Shown here: positions 1-6,890 of the stretch, piece after piece
How the letters are laid out: every line of letters starts with the position of its first letter
Numbering within the stretch: position 1 is the first letter of the stretch
From: Acidobacteriaceae bacterium
Lineage (GTDB): Bacteria > Acidobacteriota > Terriglobia > Terriglobales > Acidobacteriaceae
Direction: 5' to 3'
Assembly: GCA_030042915.1 (NCBI GenBank)
Contig: JASHYS010000210.1
Coordinates: 1-7,589, forward strand
DNA: 7,589 bases
Program-made: the position numbers and the translations under genes
The notes under the pieces: model-generated
The model's database searches: none
The model's input: the letters and a program-made list of their open reading frames with translations, nothing else
What the model was told of the DNA's origin: nothing

Positions 1-98
1 GCCAAAGCCGAAAGCGTGAGTAAAAATGCCGCAACCGCTGCCTGGCCGCGCCATCCGGCCCTGACGCACCAACGTTGGCCGGACCGAGAGTAACCCAT
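1..98 (-). CDS. N-terminus of a secreted or membrane protein, cut by the window edge
   Basis: Reading leftward from an ATG at 98-96, the frame stays open to the window edge and gives 32 residues. They are basic at first (MGYSRSGQRWCVRAGWRGQ) and then hydrophobic (AAVAAFLLTLSALA), the shape of a signal peptide or signal anchor with a long N-region. A GGAG Shine-Dalgarno motif (complement of 108-111) sits 9 bases upstream of the ATG, which supports this start. The gene points the same way as the TonB-dependent receptor and begins 113 bases after its stop codon, so the two may share a transcript. The mature protein lies outside the window and the function is unknown. In this phylum, periplasmic hydrolases or repeat proteins often follow such receptors, but nothing here decides that. 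The call rests on start, RBS and signal peptide together. Confidence 0.62.
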   Translation of the reverse strand, partial: MGYSRSGQRWCVRAGWRGQAAVAAFLLTLSAL

Positions 99-159
99 CG
101 AAGCAATCTCCAAGCTAGGCGGCGGGGAGGAGTGATCTGGAGAAAAGTCTCTCACGCGC

Positions 160-187
160 GGGCAGGCCCCTGTTGAGGGCGCTGCCC
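160..187 (-). other. Intercistronic hairpin
   Basis: An inverted repeat lies between the receptor gene and the truncated downstream gene. GGGCAG (160-165) pairs with CTGCCC (182-187). After one bulged G (181), GCCC (166-169) pairs with GGGC (177-180), leaving a 7-base loop. The result is a stem of about 10 bp, almost all G-C. No run of T follows on the minus strand, so it is a poor intrinsic terminator. It could instead act in RNA processing, 3'-end protection of the receptor message or partial attenuation. The pairing is seen directly and the role is a guess. Confidence 0.4.
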
Positions 188-198
188 TGGCGTGGAAG

Positions 199-213
199 AA
201 CCGCGGCGCGGTT
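199..213 (-). other. Palindrome over the receptor stop codon
   Basis: AACCGCG (199-205) and CGCGGTT (207-213) form a 7-bp inverted repeat around a single G, overlapping the TAA stop at 214-212. On the minus-strand transcript this can fold into a tight hairpin directly after the stop, followed by CTTCC with only a few pyrimidines. It may be a weak terminator or a 3'-end stabiliser. A chance palindrome in GC-rich DNA is also possible. Confidence 0.3.
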
Positions 214-3200
214 AGAAGAGTATCTTTACCGCAAGCTGCGCCTCGCGATCGGAGTTGTCTAATACACTGCTGATCTGGCCGAAAGTGCCGGTGCTGCCGC
301 AGGACCCGGTAGAAGACGGAACGGAGCAAACTGGATTGGGATCACCGAGGTGCACGGTGTTTGACGTATTGAAGGCCTCCAGGCGGATGTCGAGCGTGTA
401 GCGCTCGCGGTACTTGAAGTCCTTAGCCAGCGAAGAGTCGAGATTCACGTAGGCCGGCCCAACTACGTCGTTTCGGGCTGCATCGCCCGGAAGGAATGAG
501 GTCCCTTGGATATTCGCAGGTACGCTGAATGCGGCCGTGTTGAACCATTGATAGATGCTGCGCTGGCCGCGCGGAAGGGTCGGATCAGCCACTGCATCGG
601 GACGCAAGCCGGGCAGAATTCCATCCGGGTTGGTTCCGCGCGTGATGTTGACGGGCGTGCCGGAATGGGCAACAAAGATCGGGCTGTAGCGCCATCCGCC
701 CAGAATCGCGTTCGCCACTCCGCCCCAGTTCGAGCCCCAGCGCTGGCCTCTGCCGACGGGCAGGACGAACGCTCCGCTGAAGACAAGATTGTTGCGCTCG
801 TCGAAGTCGCCGTTCCCGTATTCCGTCTTCAGATCGTAGGGATTCTGTGGGCTGTCGTTGTCGACGTGGCCGAGATTGAAGGGTGCGGGTCCGTTGTCGA
901 GACTGTGGCTCCAGGTATAACTGAGCAGAAAGCTCGTGTTACGCGAGGTCTGCTTGGTCACTTTTACCTGCATGCCGTTGTAACTGTCGATGCCTGAGTC
1001 GGTCAGGTATTGGATCTTGCCGAGGTCTGTGGTCAGCAAGTTGTTGAAGTTATTTGCTGAGTTTGCTGGATTGGCATTGATATCACCAACACCGTAGGAA
1101 AGATGCCTGGCGAAGGAGCCCACCCATCCCAATTCGAACGACGTGGACTTGGTGATCTGCTCCTGGAAGGTGAGGCTGAATGACGCCACTGAGCCGGTCT
1201 TCATCTTGGGATTGACCGAATAGGTTGTTTCCAGATTTCCATTTAGTACCGTCGAGGGAACGATGGCGCCTCCGCCCGAAGCCGGCAGATTGATGGCGGT
1301 GTTGCGAGCCACGCCGGTATCGAGTACATAGGACCAGGGGTAACTCGCGCAGCTGTAGCAAGGGCCGTTGTAAACCCAGTTGCTATAGCCAGCCTGATCG
1401 GCGAAGGGATAGTTCTGGGTGAGGATGTCTTCGCGGCCATCGTTTTCAGGCGAGAAGAAAAGGGCGCCGCCGCCACGGATTACTGTTTTGGGATCCAACT
1501 GGAAGTCGAAGCCGAAGCGTGGAGAGATATCGTCCTTGCGAGGCAACATCAGCGAATCGGAGTTGCCCCCGCGGCCGGCCAGCAGGATGGTATTGGTAGC
1601 GACGTTGTAATTCGAGATGTTGTTGTTCGCCTCTGTCCAGGGGTCCTGGTACTCGTAGCGCACGCCGTAGTTGAGAGTGACGCGTGGCGTTACCTTGTAG
1701 GAATCCTCTCCGAAGTAATCCAGGTCCCAGCTCTTGGTGTGCGGATTGGTCAACTGCAGGCCTATGTAGACGTCAGTCGGCAATCCCAGAATCAGGTCGG
1801 CAAGATCGGATCCGCCTGCCCAGTTATAAGCGCCGTAGATATAGGTGTAGTAAAAGTTTGAGGTTTCAGCGTAGCCGAAGCTGTCGAAGTAATCAAAGCC
1901 AGTGGGGAAGAGTGAGAAGTTGGGGTGCGAGTTGAGCAGGCGCAGATCGCCGCCAAATTTGAAGTCATGCCGGCCGTGAGTCCATGTGAAGTTATCGGTG
2001 ATTTGATAGTTCTGGTCATTCACATGATATGGCTTATAAGTCGATCCACCGGCAAGATATCCGTCGGCTAGAAAGATCTGCGGATATCCGACCGTTGCGG
2101 AATATCCGGGAACATATACGTTGCCGACGCCATACTTCGTAGAGTAATTTGTTCCATTTAACAAGCTGTAAAGGTTCTCGGGATAGAACAGGTAACCGAA
2201 ACGCACTTCGTTGAGGCGGGTGGCGCTGAAAGTGCGATCGTAGGTGAGCGAGACCGACTGGGGTTCATAATCTTCCTGGTTCGCCTGGTCAGCGTCGCCG
2301 CCGCCTGGAACCACGGTGTGGCCCCAATAGGGATCGGTTACCAGTTGGTTATCGCCCTGCCAGTGATAGAGGGCGTAGAGCCGGTCCTTGTCGCTGATGA
2401 CCTGGTCAAAACGAGCGTCGACTTTGTCGTAATTGAAGTGCGTGGGTGAATAGACCTCGAAATTCCTGAACCATCCGTTATCGATGCCGGGCAGGTTCGG
2501 CTTGGGATAAAAGTCCATCATGGTGGCCAGCCCGGCGGGGCTCACGCGACCGGCGGGAATGATGTTGCCTGTGAACTGGGTTTCGGCGCCGCCGTAGGAC
2601 TCGACCGAAACAACCGGATCGAAGATGGGATCGATGGTTCCGGCCGCTGCCCCGCCGCCAGGCGCGCTGGTGACGCCGGCGTAGGGGTCGAGCAGGCCGG
2701 AAAAGTCAACGCTGCCATTGCCCGGGAAATTGATCAGATTGAAGGGGATTGTGGAGTCGACGTACGAATAGGGATCTTTCTCGCGCTCGCCCTCATAAGC
2801 GGCAAACAAAAAGGAACGGTTCTTCTTGATTGGGAATCCGACAGTGCCGCCAAAGATGTTCCACTTGAGCGCGGAGGGCGGCTGGGGCGTGGTCACTCCG
2901 GGCGTGGTCAGTTTCGCGGCCAAATAATTGGGCCGGAAGAATTCGAAGGCATCGCCGTGAACGGAGTTCGTGCCTGGTTTGGTCTCAATGGCGATTTTGC
3001 CGCCGGCCGCGTTGCCAAATTCCGCGTTATAGGTGGCCGTGATGACCTTGAACTCGCCTACCGAATCCACATTGGGATCGACGGTAATGTCCTGGGTGCG
3101 ATTGGTGGTGGTCTCAATGCCGTCCAGTTCCACGGAGTTTCCGTACTCGCGCTGGCCGCTGATCGAAGCTCCCAGGCCGTTGATGGTTCCGCTGGCCGGG

Positions 3201-3724
3201 GGAAGCGCGGTGACTCCCGGGGCCAGGAAGACCAGCGACTCAAATTCGCGGCCATTCAGAGGCAAATCAGTAATGGCATCGCCGCTGATCACCGTGCCCA
3301 CTTCGGCGCTTTGTGTCTGCAGCAGCGGAGCCGCGTCAGTGACCTCGACCGAAGTTGCCGCAGTGCCAACCTTGAGCTTGAAGTTGAGCGCCAACTGCTG
3401 GTCGATGGCCAGAACCACGTGGGTGAACTTGCTGTCGGAGAAGCCGTTGGCCGAGGCGGCAACTGAGTAAATGCCCGGCGGCAGGCTGACGATGGTGTAG
3501 TTGCCCGTGCCATCACTGCGGCCCGTAAACGAGACACCCTTCTCCTCGTCGGTGACAGTGATGGTGGCAGCGGGCACCACGGCTCCGGTTGGATCGGTGA
3601 CCTGGCCGGTAATCTGGCCTGTTGTCGCCTGGCCAGCGCAGGGTAGAGTCGCCAATGCCAGTCCGGCAATTGCGAACAGGAATGCGACGATGGAGCAGAT
3701 GCGAATCGAAGATTGGTACTTCAT
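212..3724 (-). CDS. Oar-like TonB-dependent receptor with carboxypeptidase-regulatory domain
   Basis: This is an outer-membrane protein of 1170 residues, a usual length for the acidobacterial Oar-like receptor family. Residues 1 to about 32 form a signal peptide (hydrophobic core SIVAFLFAIAGLALA). Residues about 36-115 form a CarboxypepD_reg beta-sandwich (GQITGQVTDPTGAVVPAATI, then the GNYTIVSLPPGIYSV segment). Residues about 125-260 form the plug, with the family motifs DLPLNGREFESL and EFKVITATYNAEFGNAAGG followed by KPGTNSVHGDAFEFFR. The rest is a long beta-barrel ending REAQLAVKILF, with the C-terminal phenylalanine used in outer-membrane assembly. Cysteine pairs C789/C792 and C1133/C1142 may form disulfides in exposed loops. 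The chosen ATG has GGAGG 7 bases upstream and is followed at once by the signal peptide. Such receptors are thought to bind or import large ligands, often glycans, using TonB energy; the ligand here is unknown. No TonB box was recognised. A LacI-type operator overlaps its predicted transcription start, which suggests substrate-induced expression. Confidence 0.95.
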   Translation of the reverse strand: MKYQSSIRICSIVAFLFAIAGLALATLPCAGQATTGQITGQVTDPTGAVVPAATITVTDEEKGVSFTGRSDGTGNYTIVSLPPGIYSVAASANGFSDSKFTHVVLAIDQQLALNFKLKVGTAATSVEVTDAAPLLQTQSAEVGTVISGDAITDLPLNGREFESLVFLAPGVTALPPASGTINGLGASISGQREYGNSVELDGIETTTNRTQDITVDPNVDSVGEFKVITATYNAEFGNAAGGKIAIETKPGTNSVHGDAFEFFRPNYLAAKLTTPGVTTPQPPSALKWNIFGGTVGFPIKKNRSFLFAAYEGEREKDPYSYVDSTIPFNLINFPGNGSVDFSGLLDPYAGVTSAPGGGAAAGTIDPIFDPVVSVESYGGAETQFTGNIIPAGRVSPAGLATMMDFYPKPNLPGIDNGWFRNFEVYSPTHFNYDKVDARFDQVISDKDRLYALYHWQGDNQLVTDPYWGHTVVPGGGDADQANQEDYEPQSVSLTYDRTFSATRLNEVRFGYLFYPENLYSLLNGTNYSTKYGVGNVYVPGYSATVGYPQIFLADGYLAGGSTYKPYHVNDQNYQITDNFTWTHGRHDFKFGGDLRLLNSHPNFSLFPTGFDYFDSFGYAETSNFYYTYIYGAYNWAGGSDLADLILGLPTDVYIGLQLTNPHTKSWDLDYFGEDSYKVTPRVTLNYGVRYEYQDPWTEANNNISNYNVATNTILLAGRGGNSDSLMLPRKDDISPRFGFDFQLDPKTVIRGGGALFFSPENDGREDILTQNYPFADQAGYSNWVYNGPCYSCASYPWSYVLDTGVARNTAINLPASGGGAIVPSTVLNGNLETTYSVNPKMKTGSVASFSLTFQEQITKSTSFELGWVGSFARHLSYGVGDINANPANSANNFNNLLTTDLGKIQYLTDSGIDSYNGMQVKVTKQTSRNTSFLLSYTWSHSLDNGPAPFNLGHVDNDSPQNPYDLKTEYGNGDFDERNNLVFSGAFVLPVGRGQRWGSNWGGVANAILGGWRYSPIFVAHSGTPVNITRGTNPDGILPGLRPDAVADPTLPRGQRSIYQWFNTAAFSVPANIQGTSFLPGDAARNDVVGPAYVNLDSSLAKDFKYRERYTLDIRLEAFNTSNTVHLGDPNPVCSVPSSTGSCGSTGTFGQISSVLDNSDREAQLAVKILF

Positions 3725-3731
3725 CCTGTAG

Positions 3732-3736
3732 CCTCC
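3732..3736 (-). promoter_or_regulatory. Ribosome binding site of the receptor gene
   Basis: The complement of CCTCC reads GGAGG on the minus strand and lies 7 bases before the ATG at 3724-3722. Spacing and match are close to ideal, and this fixes the receptor start. Confidence 0.85.
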
Positions 3737-3871
3737 AGGAAAGCAGCGCGGGTGCAGAACCGAGCCGGTGGCGGATCGCGCCAGAAATTCGCCGCCGGCA
3801 GGATCAACGCTTGGCCCACGGTCCCAGCTGTAGAGATCGGGAGATCATTCTCGTGCAGCTCCAGGGAAAGT

Positions 3872-3887
3872 GGGAAATCGTTTTCCC
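3872..3887. promoter_or_regulatory. Predicted LacI-family operator O1
   Basis: The sequence GGGAAATCGTTTTCCC is a dyad with seven of eight base pairs matched and a central CpG, and it fits the AANCGNTT core common to LacI-family operators. It starts 4 bases downstream of the predicted -10 box of the receptor gene, so bound repressor would cover the transcription start. Aligned from its first base over 20 bases with the site at 6900-6919, it is identical at 17. The likely ligand is the LacI-type protein encoded at 5699-6787. It could also govern the symporter gene, whose start codon lies about 190 bases to the right. Confidence 0.72.
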
Positions 3888-3891
3888 GAAA

Positions 3892-3921
3892 AATCTACTC
3901 CTCCCAATCAGCAATCGTCAA
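3892..3921 (-). promoter_or_regulatory. Predicted sigma-70-type promoter of the receptor gene
   Basis: Read leftward on the minus strand, TTGACG (complement of 3916-3921) is followed after 18 bases by TAGATT (complement of 3892-3897). Each hexamer is close to the consensus: five of six for the -35 box and four of six for the -10 box. Transcription would start near 3884-3886, inside the predicted operator, leaving a leader of about 160 bases before the ATG. The arrangement of promoter and operator together is stronger evidence than either alone. Confidence 0.6.
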
Positions 3922-4077
3922 GAGAAAACTCCGGGCACTGCTTTCTGCTGTGATTCCCTTTTAGGGCGGCGGGGGCGGGATGCAATCATCAGGATCGCAG
4001 CAAGGCATTTCGCTGGACGGAGCGGCGAATCTTTGTGTACAAGGGACTACGCCTTCCCGTCGGCTGCGAGTCAGACC

Positions 4078-5655
4078 ATGAAAACAGGCAATTTCGGCTT
4101 TTGGGGGCCAGTTATATTTTCCCTTTACCTGGCCGCCCTTGCGCTCGTCAGCTGGATTTCGCGGCGCCGCTGGCTCTCATCAAACGACTTTCTGAACGCC
4201 TCGCGCACTTTGCCGCTTTGGGCTGCGGCCCTTTCTTTCCTGGCCTTCAATTGCGGCTCTATCGAGGTGATCGGGATGAGTGCGATGGCGGCGCAATATG
4301 GCGTTCAAGCGTTGCACTTTTATTGGATCGGCGGCATCCCGGGAATGGTTTTCATGGGCGCTGTCGTGCTTCCTGTCTACATGCGAAGTGGGGCGCGCAG
4401 CCTTCCGGAGTATCTTGGCCATCGCTTCGGCCCAAGGGTCCGCGTGCTGAACGCCGCCATGGCGTTGGCGGGCACGCTGGCATATTCCGGCATTGCTCTT
4501 TACACACTCGCCCAGGTGTTACACATCCTCCTGGGATGGGATTTCCTGACCGGTGGCCTGGTGTGCGCAGTGATTGTACTTGCCTACGTTTCGATCGGCG
4601 GCGTGCGCGCGTCAATTTTCACTTCGATTTTCCAGTTCTTTGTCATGATTGCCGGACTTGCTCCGCTGCTCTTCCTGACGGTGCATTTCAATGCCGCCAC
4701 CTGGGCCAACAGGCCGGAGAGATGGCATCTTTGGAAGCCGCTTCCCATCCTTTCTCCGTCGGCGCCGCTCGACCAGGTCGGTGTGGTCGTTGGCCTGGGC
4801 TTTGTGATCAGCTTCTCGTACTGGTGCACCGACTTTGTCATGATCCAGCGCGCGCTTACCGCGCGCACTTTCGACGATGGCCGGCGCGTACCGATACTGG
4901 CCGGCTTCGGCAAGCTGGCGATCGCTTTCCTGATTGTGCTGCCTGGCGTGGCCGCGCCGTCTCTGCTGGATGGAAAGGCGTCGTTTGACCAGACCATGCC
5001 GGCGCTGATGGTCCTTGAGTACTCACCAGCCTTGCTGGCGCTGGGCGCCGCCGCGCTGCTGGCGGGCCTGATGGCCTGGCTGGCCGGCAACGTCTCCGGT
5101 TTTTCCGCGCTTTGGGTTGAAGAGATCTATCGTCAGCGCCTGTGCCCGAATCGATCTGAGCAGCACTACATCCGCGCCGGAAGGCTGGCGGTTCTCATCT
5201 GTCTGCTGGCTGCGCAATTGGTAGCTTTTGCTACTTTCTGGTTTCGCGACATGATGGAGCTCCTGCAACTGATCGTCGCGCTGTTCTACGCGCCCATATT
5301 TGCGGCCGTGCTTGCCGGGGTTTGTTCGCGGCGCGCCGGCCAGCGCGGTGCGTTTACCGGCATCTGCGTAGGACTGATCTCCGGGGCCGCGCTTCAGGCC
5401 GCATCGTACATGCACATCATTCGTTTCGGCAGCCAAATGACCGCCGATTTCTATACCGCGATGTTGAGCTTCTCTGCGGCCGCGGCCTTCTGCCTGCTTT
5501 CAAAGGAAATCGAGCTCGGGATCTCGCGCCCGCAAGTCCAGATTGCCGCTCGGGACACCATCGCCGGTGAATCCCTTCGTCCCACGCGCGGGCTGGTTGC
5601 GTTGAGCGCAACGCTCCTGGCGCTTTGCCTGCTGCTCAATGTGCTTTGGCGGTGA
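4078..5655 (+). CDS. Sodium:solute symporter (SSS family, SGLT-like)
   Basis: This inner-membrane transporter of 525 residues couples solute uptake to an ion gradient, probably sodium. It is hydrophobic throughout, with the LeuT-fold pattern of the SSF family. The first membrane segment lies near residues 8-27. The unwound core helix reads FNCGSIEVIGMSAMA (57-71), the family signature RSLPEYLGHRFG falls at 107-118, the sodium-site helix is near 331-351 (MAWLAGNVSGFSALWVEEIY), and a last helix spans 507-523. Other helices fit the usual 13-14. I chose ATG 4078 because the family N-terminus begins there; the frame is open further upstream but runs into DNA antisense to the receptor. The Shine-Dalgarno signal is weak. 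At the sodium site S343 is followed by A344, where PutP and vSGLT have two hydroxyl residues, and Y82 appears where vSGLT has the galactose-contacting glutamate. The substrate is therefore uncertain; a sugar or sugar acid is suggested only by the LacI context. Confidence 0.93.
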   Translation: MKTGNFGFWGPVIFSLYLAALALVSWISRRRWLSSNDFLNASRTLPLWAAALSFLAFNCGSIEVIGMSAMAAQYGVQALHFYWIGGIPGMVFMGAVVLPVYMRSGARSLPEYLGHRFGPRVRVLNAAMALAGTLAYSGIALYTLAQVLHILLGWDFLTGGLVCAVIVLAYVSIGGVRASIFTSIFQFFVMIAGLAPLLFLTVHFNAATWANRPERWHLWKPLPILSPSAPLDQVGVVVGLGFVISFSYWCTDFVMIQRALTARTFDDGRRVPILAGFGKLAIAFLIVLPGVAAPSLLDGKASFDQTMPALMVLEYSPALLALGAAALLAGLMAWLAGNVSGFSALWVEEIYRQRLCPNRSEQHYIRAGRLAVLICLLAAQLVAFATFWFRDMMELLQLIVALFYAPIFAAVLAGVCSRRAGQRGAFTGICVGLISGAALQAASYMHIIRFGSQMTADFYTAMLSFSAAAAFCLLSKEIELGISRPQVQIAARDTIAGESLRPTRGLVALSATLLALCLLLNVLWR

Positions 5656-5666
5656 GTGTTTCGGGA

Positions 5667-5688
5667 CGCGTTCTGCGCGCAGAGCGCG
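5667..5688. terminator. Palindrome in the convergent gap, possible two-way terminator
   Basis: The 43 bases between the symporter stop and the regulator stop contain a 22-base inverted repeat (CGCGTTCTGCGCGCAGAGCGCG). Its central 12 bases, TCTGCGCGCAGA, are a perfect palindrome, and the only flaw in the rest is one T-G pair. Its place between two converging genes suggests that it ends both transcripts. No T-run flanks it on either side, so it departs from the textbook intrinsic terminator; it could be a Rho-assisted or stem-only terminator. Confidence 0.5.
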
Positions 5689-5698
5689 GTGGCTCAAG

Positions 5699-6787
5699 TC
5701 ACTGCGTGGCTAGCTTATCCAACAACCGCGAGCTGCGCCCGAGGGCCGCGAGCGCTTCTTTAGGAGAATCCGTCGACTGGCGCACTACCAGGCTCGTGCC
5801 CACGCGAATTGGCTCCAGTGAATTCTCACCATTCGCCGACCATAGCTTCTCAAGCCCCTTGAAGGCGGCCTGGGCAAGATCCTGCCGCGACATGCGCACT
5901 GACGTGAGCGGAGGATTCATAAACTCGGCGAGGTGAATGTCGTCGAAACCCACCACCGACATATCCCTGGGCACCTTGATGCCGCGCTCCGACATCACGC
6001 GCAAGACGCCGACCGCCATCATGTCATTCGAGCAGACGATTGCGGTGGGCGGGGTCTTGATGCCAAGGAAGTGAAGAGCCGCCTGCGTCCCGCCTTCAAA
6101 TGTATGTTCGCCAATGAAGACCGGAGCATTCTGTTCGGGCAGGCCGATCTTTTTCGCAGATTGAACGAATGCGTCTTTACGGCGCACATTGGTGAGATGG
6201 GGCATGGGGCCGCTGGCAAACCCGATGTGGCGATGGCCAAGCAGAGCCAGATGTTGAACAGCCTGGTCGATGCCCTGGGCGTAATCCACCTCAAGCACCA
6301 CGGACCTTGCGCCTTCGGCGCTGACGTCGATCGTCACCAGAGGAATGTCGTGTGCAATCAGCTCATCGAGCAGATGCGACTCAGCGCGGAAGGTCATGAC
6401 CGCGACGCCTTCCACACGCCGTTGCACCAGGCGCCGGATGAAAACTTTGGCTCCCTCCAAGTTGTAATTGGTGGATCCGAACATCACTTCGAAATCGTTC
6501 TCGCCGGCCAGATCTTCGAAGCTCTGCATCAATTCGGGGAAAAAAGGGTTGGTAATCTCAGACACCAGGAGGCCGAGCACGCGGCTGCGGCCCGACACCA
6601 GGGCGCGGGCCTGCGGATTGGGCGTGTAGCCCAGTTCCTCAATCGCTTTCCAAACCCGCTTTACCAGATGCTTGGCAACTGTGGAACGGCCATTAGTGAC
6701 GCGCGATACCGTTGCCGGCGAAACCTCGGCAAGCCGCGCAACCTGAATGATGTCGACTCCACTCCGCTTACTTTTCTGCGTGCTCAT
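5699..6787 (-). CDS. LacI-family transcriptional regulator
   Basis: This 362-residue DNA-binding regulator senses a small ligand, typically a sugar. Residues 11-33 form the helix-turn-helix (VDIIQVARLAEVSPATVSRVTNG, recognition part SPATVSR at 23-29). GYTPNPQARAL at 53-63 is the hinge helix with the leucine that, in LacI and PurR, inserts at a central CpG. From residue 70 the periplasmic-binding-protein-like sensor domain begins (VLGLLVSEITNPFFPELM) and later shows GHRHIGFASGP, the CSNDMMAVGVLRVM segment and VVGFDDIHLAEFMNPPLTSV. A tail of about 22 residues after VVRQSTD is longer than in classic members. An in-frame stop 15 bases upstream makes this ATG the first possible start, although its Shine-Dalgarno signal is poor. 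Two near-identical LacI-type dyads, one at its own promoter and one at the receptor promoter, suggest self-repression and control of uptake. The effector cannot be read from the sequence. Confidence 0.95.
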   Translation of the reverse strand: MSTQKSKRSGVDIIQVARLAEVSPATVSRVTNGRSTVAKHLVKRVWKAIEELGYTPNPQARALVSGRSRVLGLLVSEITNPFFPELMQSFEDLAGENDFEVMFGSTNYNLEGAKVFIRRLVQRRVEGVAVMTFRAESHLLDELIAHDIPLVTIDVSAEGARSVVLEVDYAQGIDQAVQHLALLGHRHIGFASGPMPHLTNVRRKDAFVQSAKKIGLPEQNAPVFIGEHTFEGGTQAALHFLGIKTPPTAIVCSNDMMAVGVLRVMSERGIKVPRDMSVVGFDDIHLAEFMNPPLTSVRMSRQDLAQAAFKGLEKLWSANGENSLEPIRVGTSLVVRQSTDSPKEALAALGRSSRLLDKLATQ

Positions 6788-6856
6788 AGCAAAGGCATCT
6801 CAAAAAAGCGCCGTCTTATCTTGAAAGAACCGCGCCAGGCGCTCCTCCTGTTCCGC

Positions 6857-6871
6857 TCAGGATCTTCCTGA
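6857..6871 (-). other. Small hairpin in the regulator leader
   Basis: TCAGGA and TCCTGA form a perfect 6-bp inverted repeat around a 3-base loop. It lies in the predicted untranslated leader, about 70 bases before the start codon. It may affect leader stability or translation, but it is short and could be chance. Confidence 0.3.
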
Positions 6872-6890
6872 TACTCGATGTTCCCATCAT

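Larger units (their letters stand above)
3725..4077. other. Divergent control region between receptor and symporter genes
   Basis: This 353-base stretch carries no gene. It holds the receptor RBS (3732-3736), a predicted receptor leader of about 160 bases, a LacI-type operator (3872-3887) and a sigma-70-like promoter facing left (3892-3921). Within the leader, AGCTG (3826-3830) and CAGCT (3856-3860) can pair, but only over 5 bp. A near-direct repeat is also present: GCAATCGTCAAGA at 3911-3923 and GCAATCATCAGGA at 3982-3994 match at 11 of 13 bases. For the rightward symporter gene I see neither a convincing -35/-10 pair nor a strong Shine-Dalgarno motif. Confidence 0.7.

Noticed and set aside
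506..997. Open frame antisense to the receptor C-terminus
   Set aside because: It lies wholly within a conserved beta-barrel coding region and shows no domain or good RBS; similar frames at 2957-3466 and 3033-3470 were dropped for the same reason.
3841..3852. GAGATCATTCTC as another regulator site
   Set aside because: It lacks the central CpG and the AANCGNTT core; it may only contribute to leader folding.
3622..4077. In-frame upstream extension of the symporter by 152 codons
   Set aside because: The extension is polar, unlike any SSS N-terminus, and overlaps the start of the receptor gene and the operator region. ATG 4078 gives a normal SSS beginning.
4035..4988. Open frame of 317 codons inside the symporter gene, same strand
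   Set aside because: It is rich in Arg, Cys, Gly and Pro with no recognisable domain. The overlapping frame encodes clear SSS motifs and membrane helices.
6491..6502. GAAATCGTTCTC inside the regulator gene as a third operator
   Set aside because: Only four of six half-site positions pair, it lies inside coding sequence, and the flank does not match the two intergenic sites.
5933..6871. Long open frame antisense to the regulator gene
   Set aside because: It mirrors the LacI-family gene, whose helix-turn-helix and sensor motifs are unmistakable, and it has no recognisable domain. It is a by-product of GC-rich codon use.
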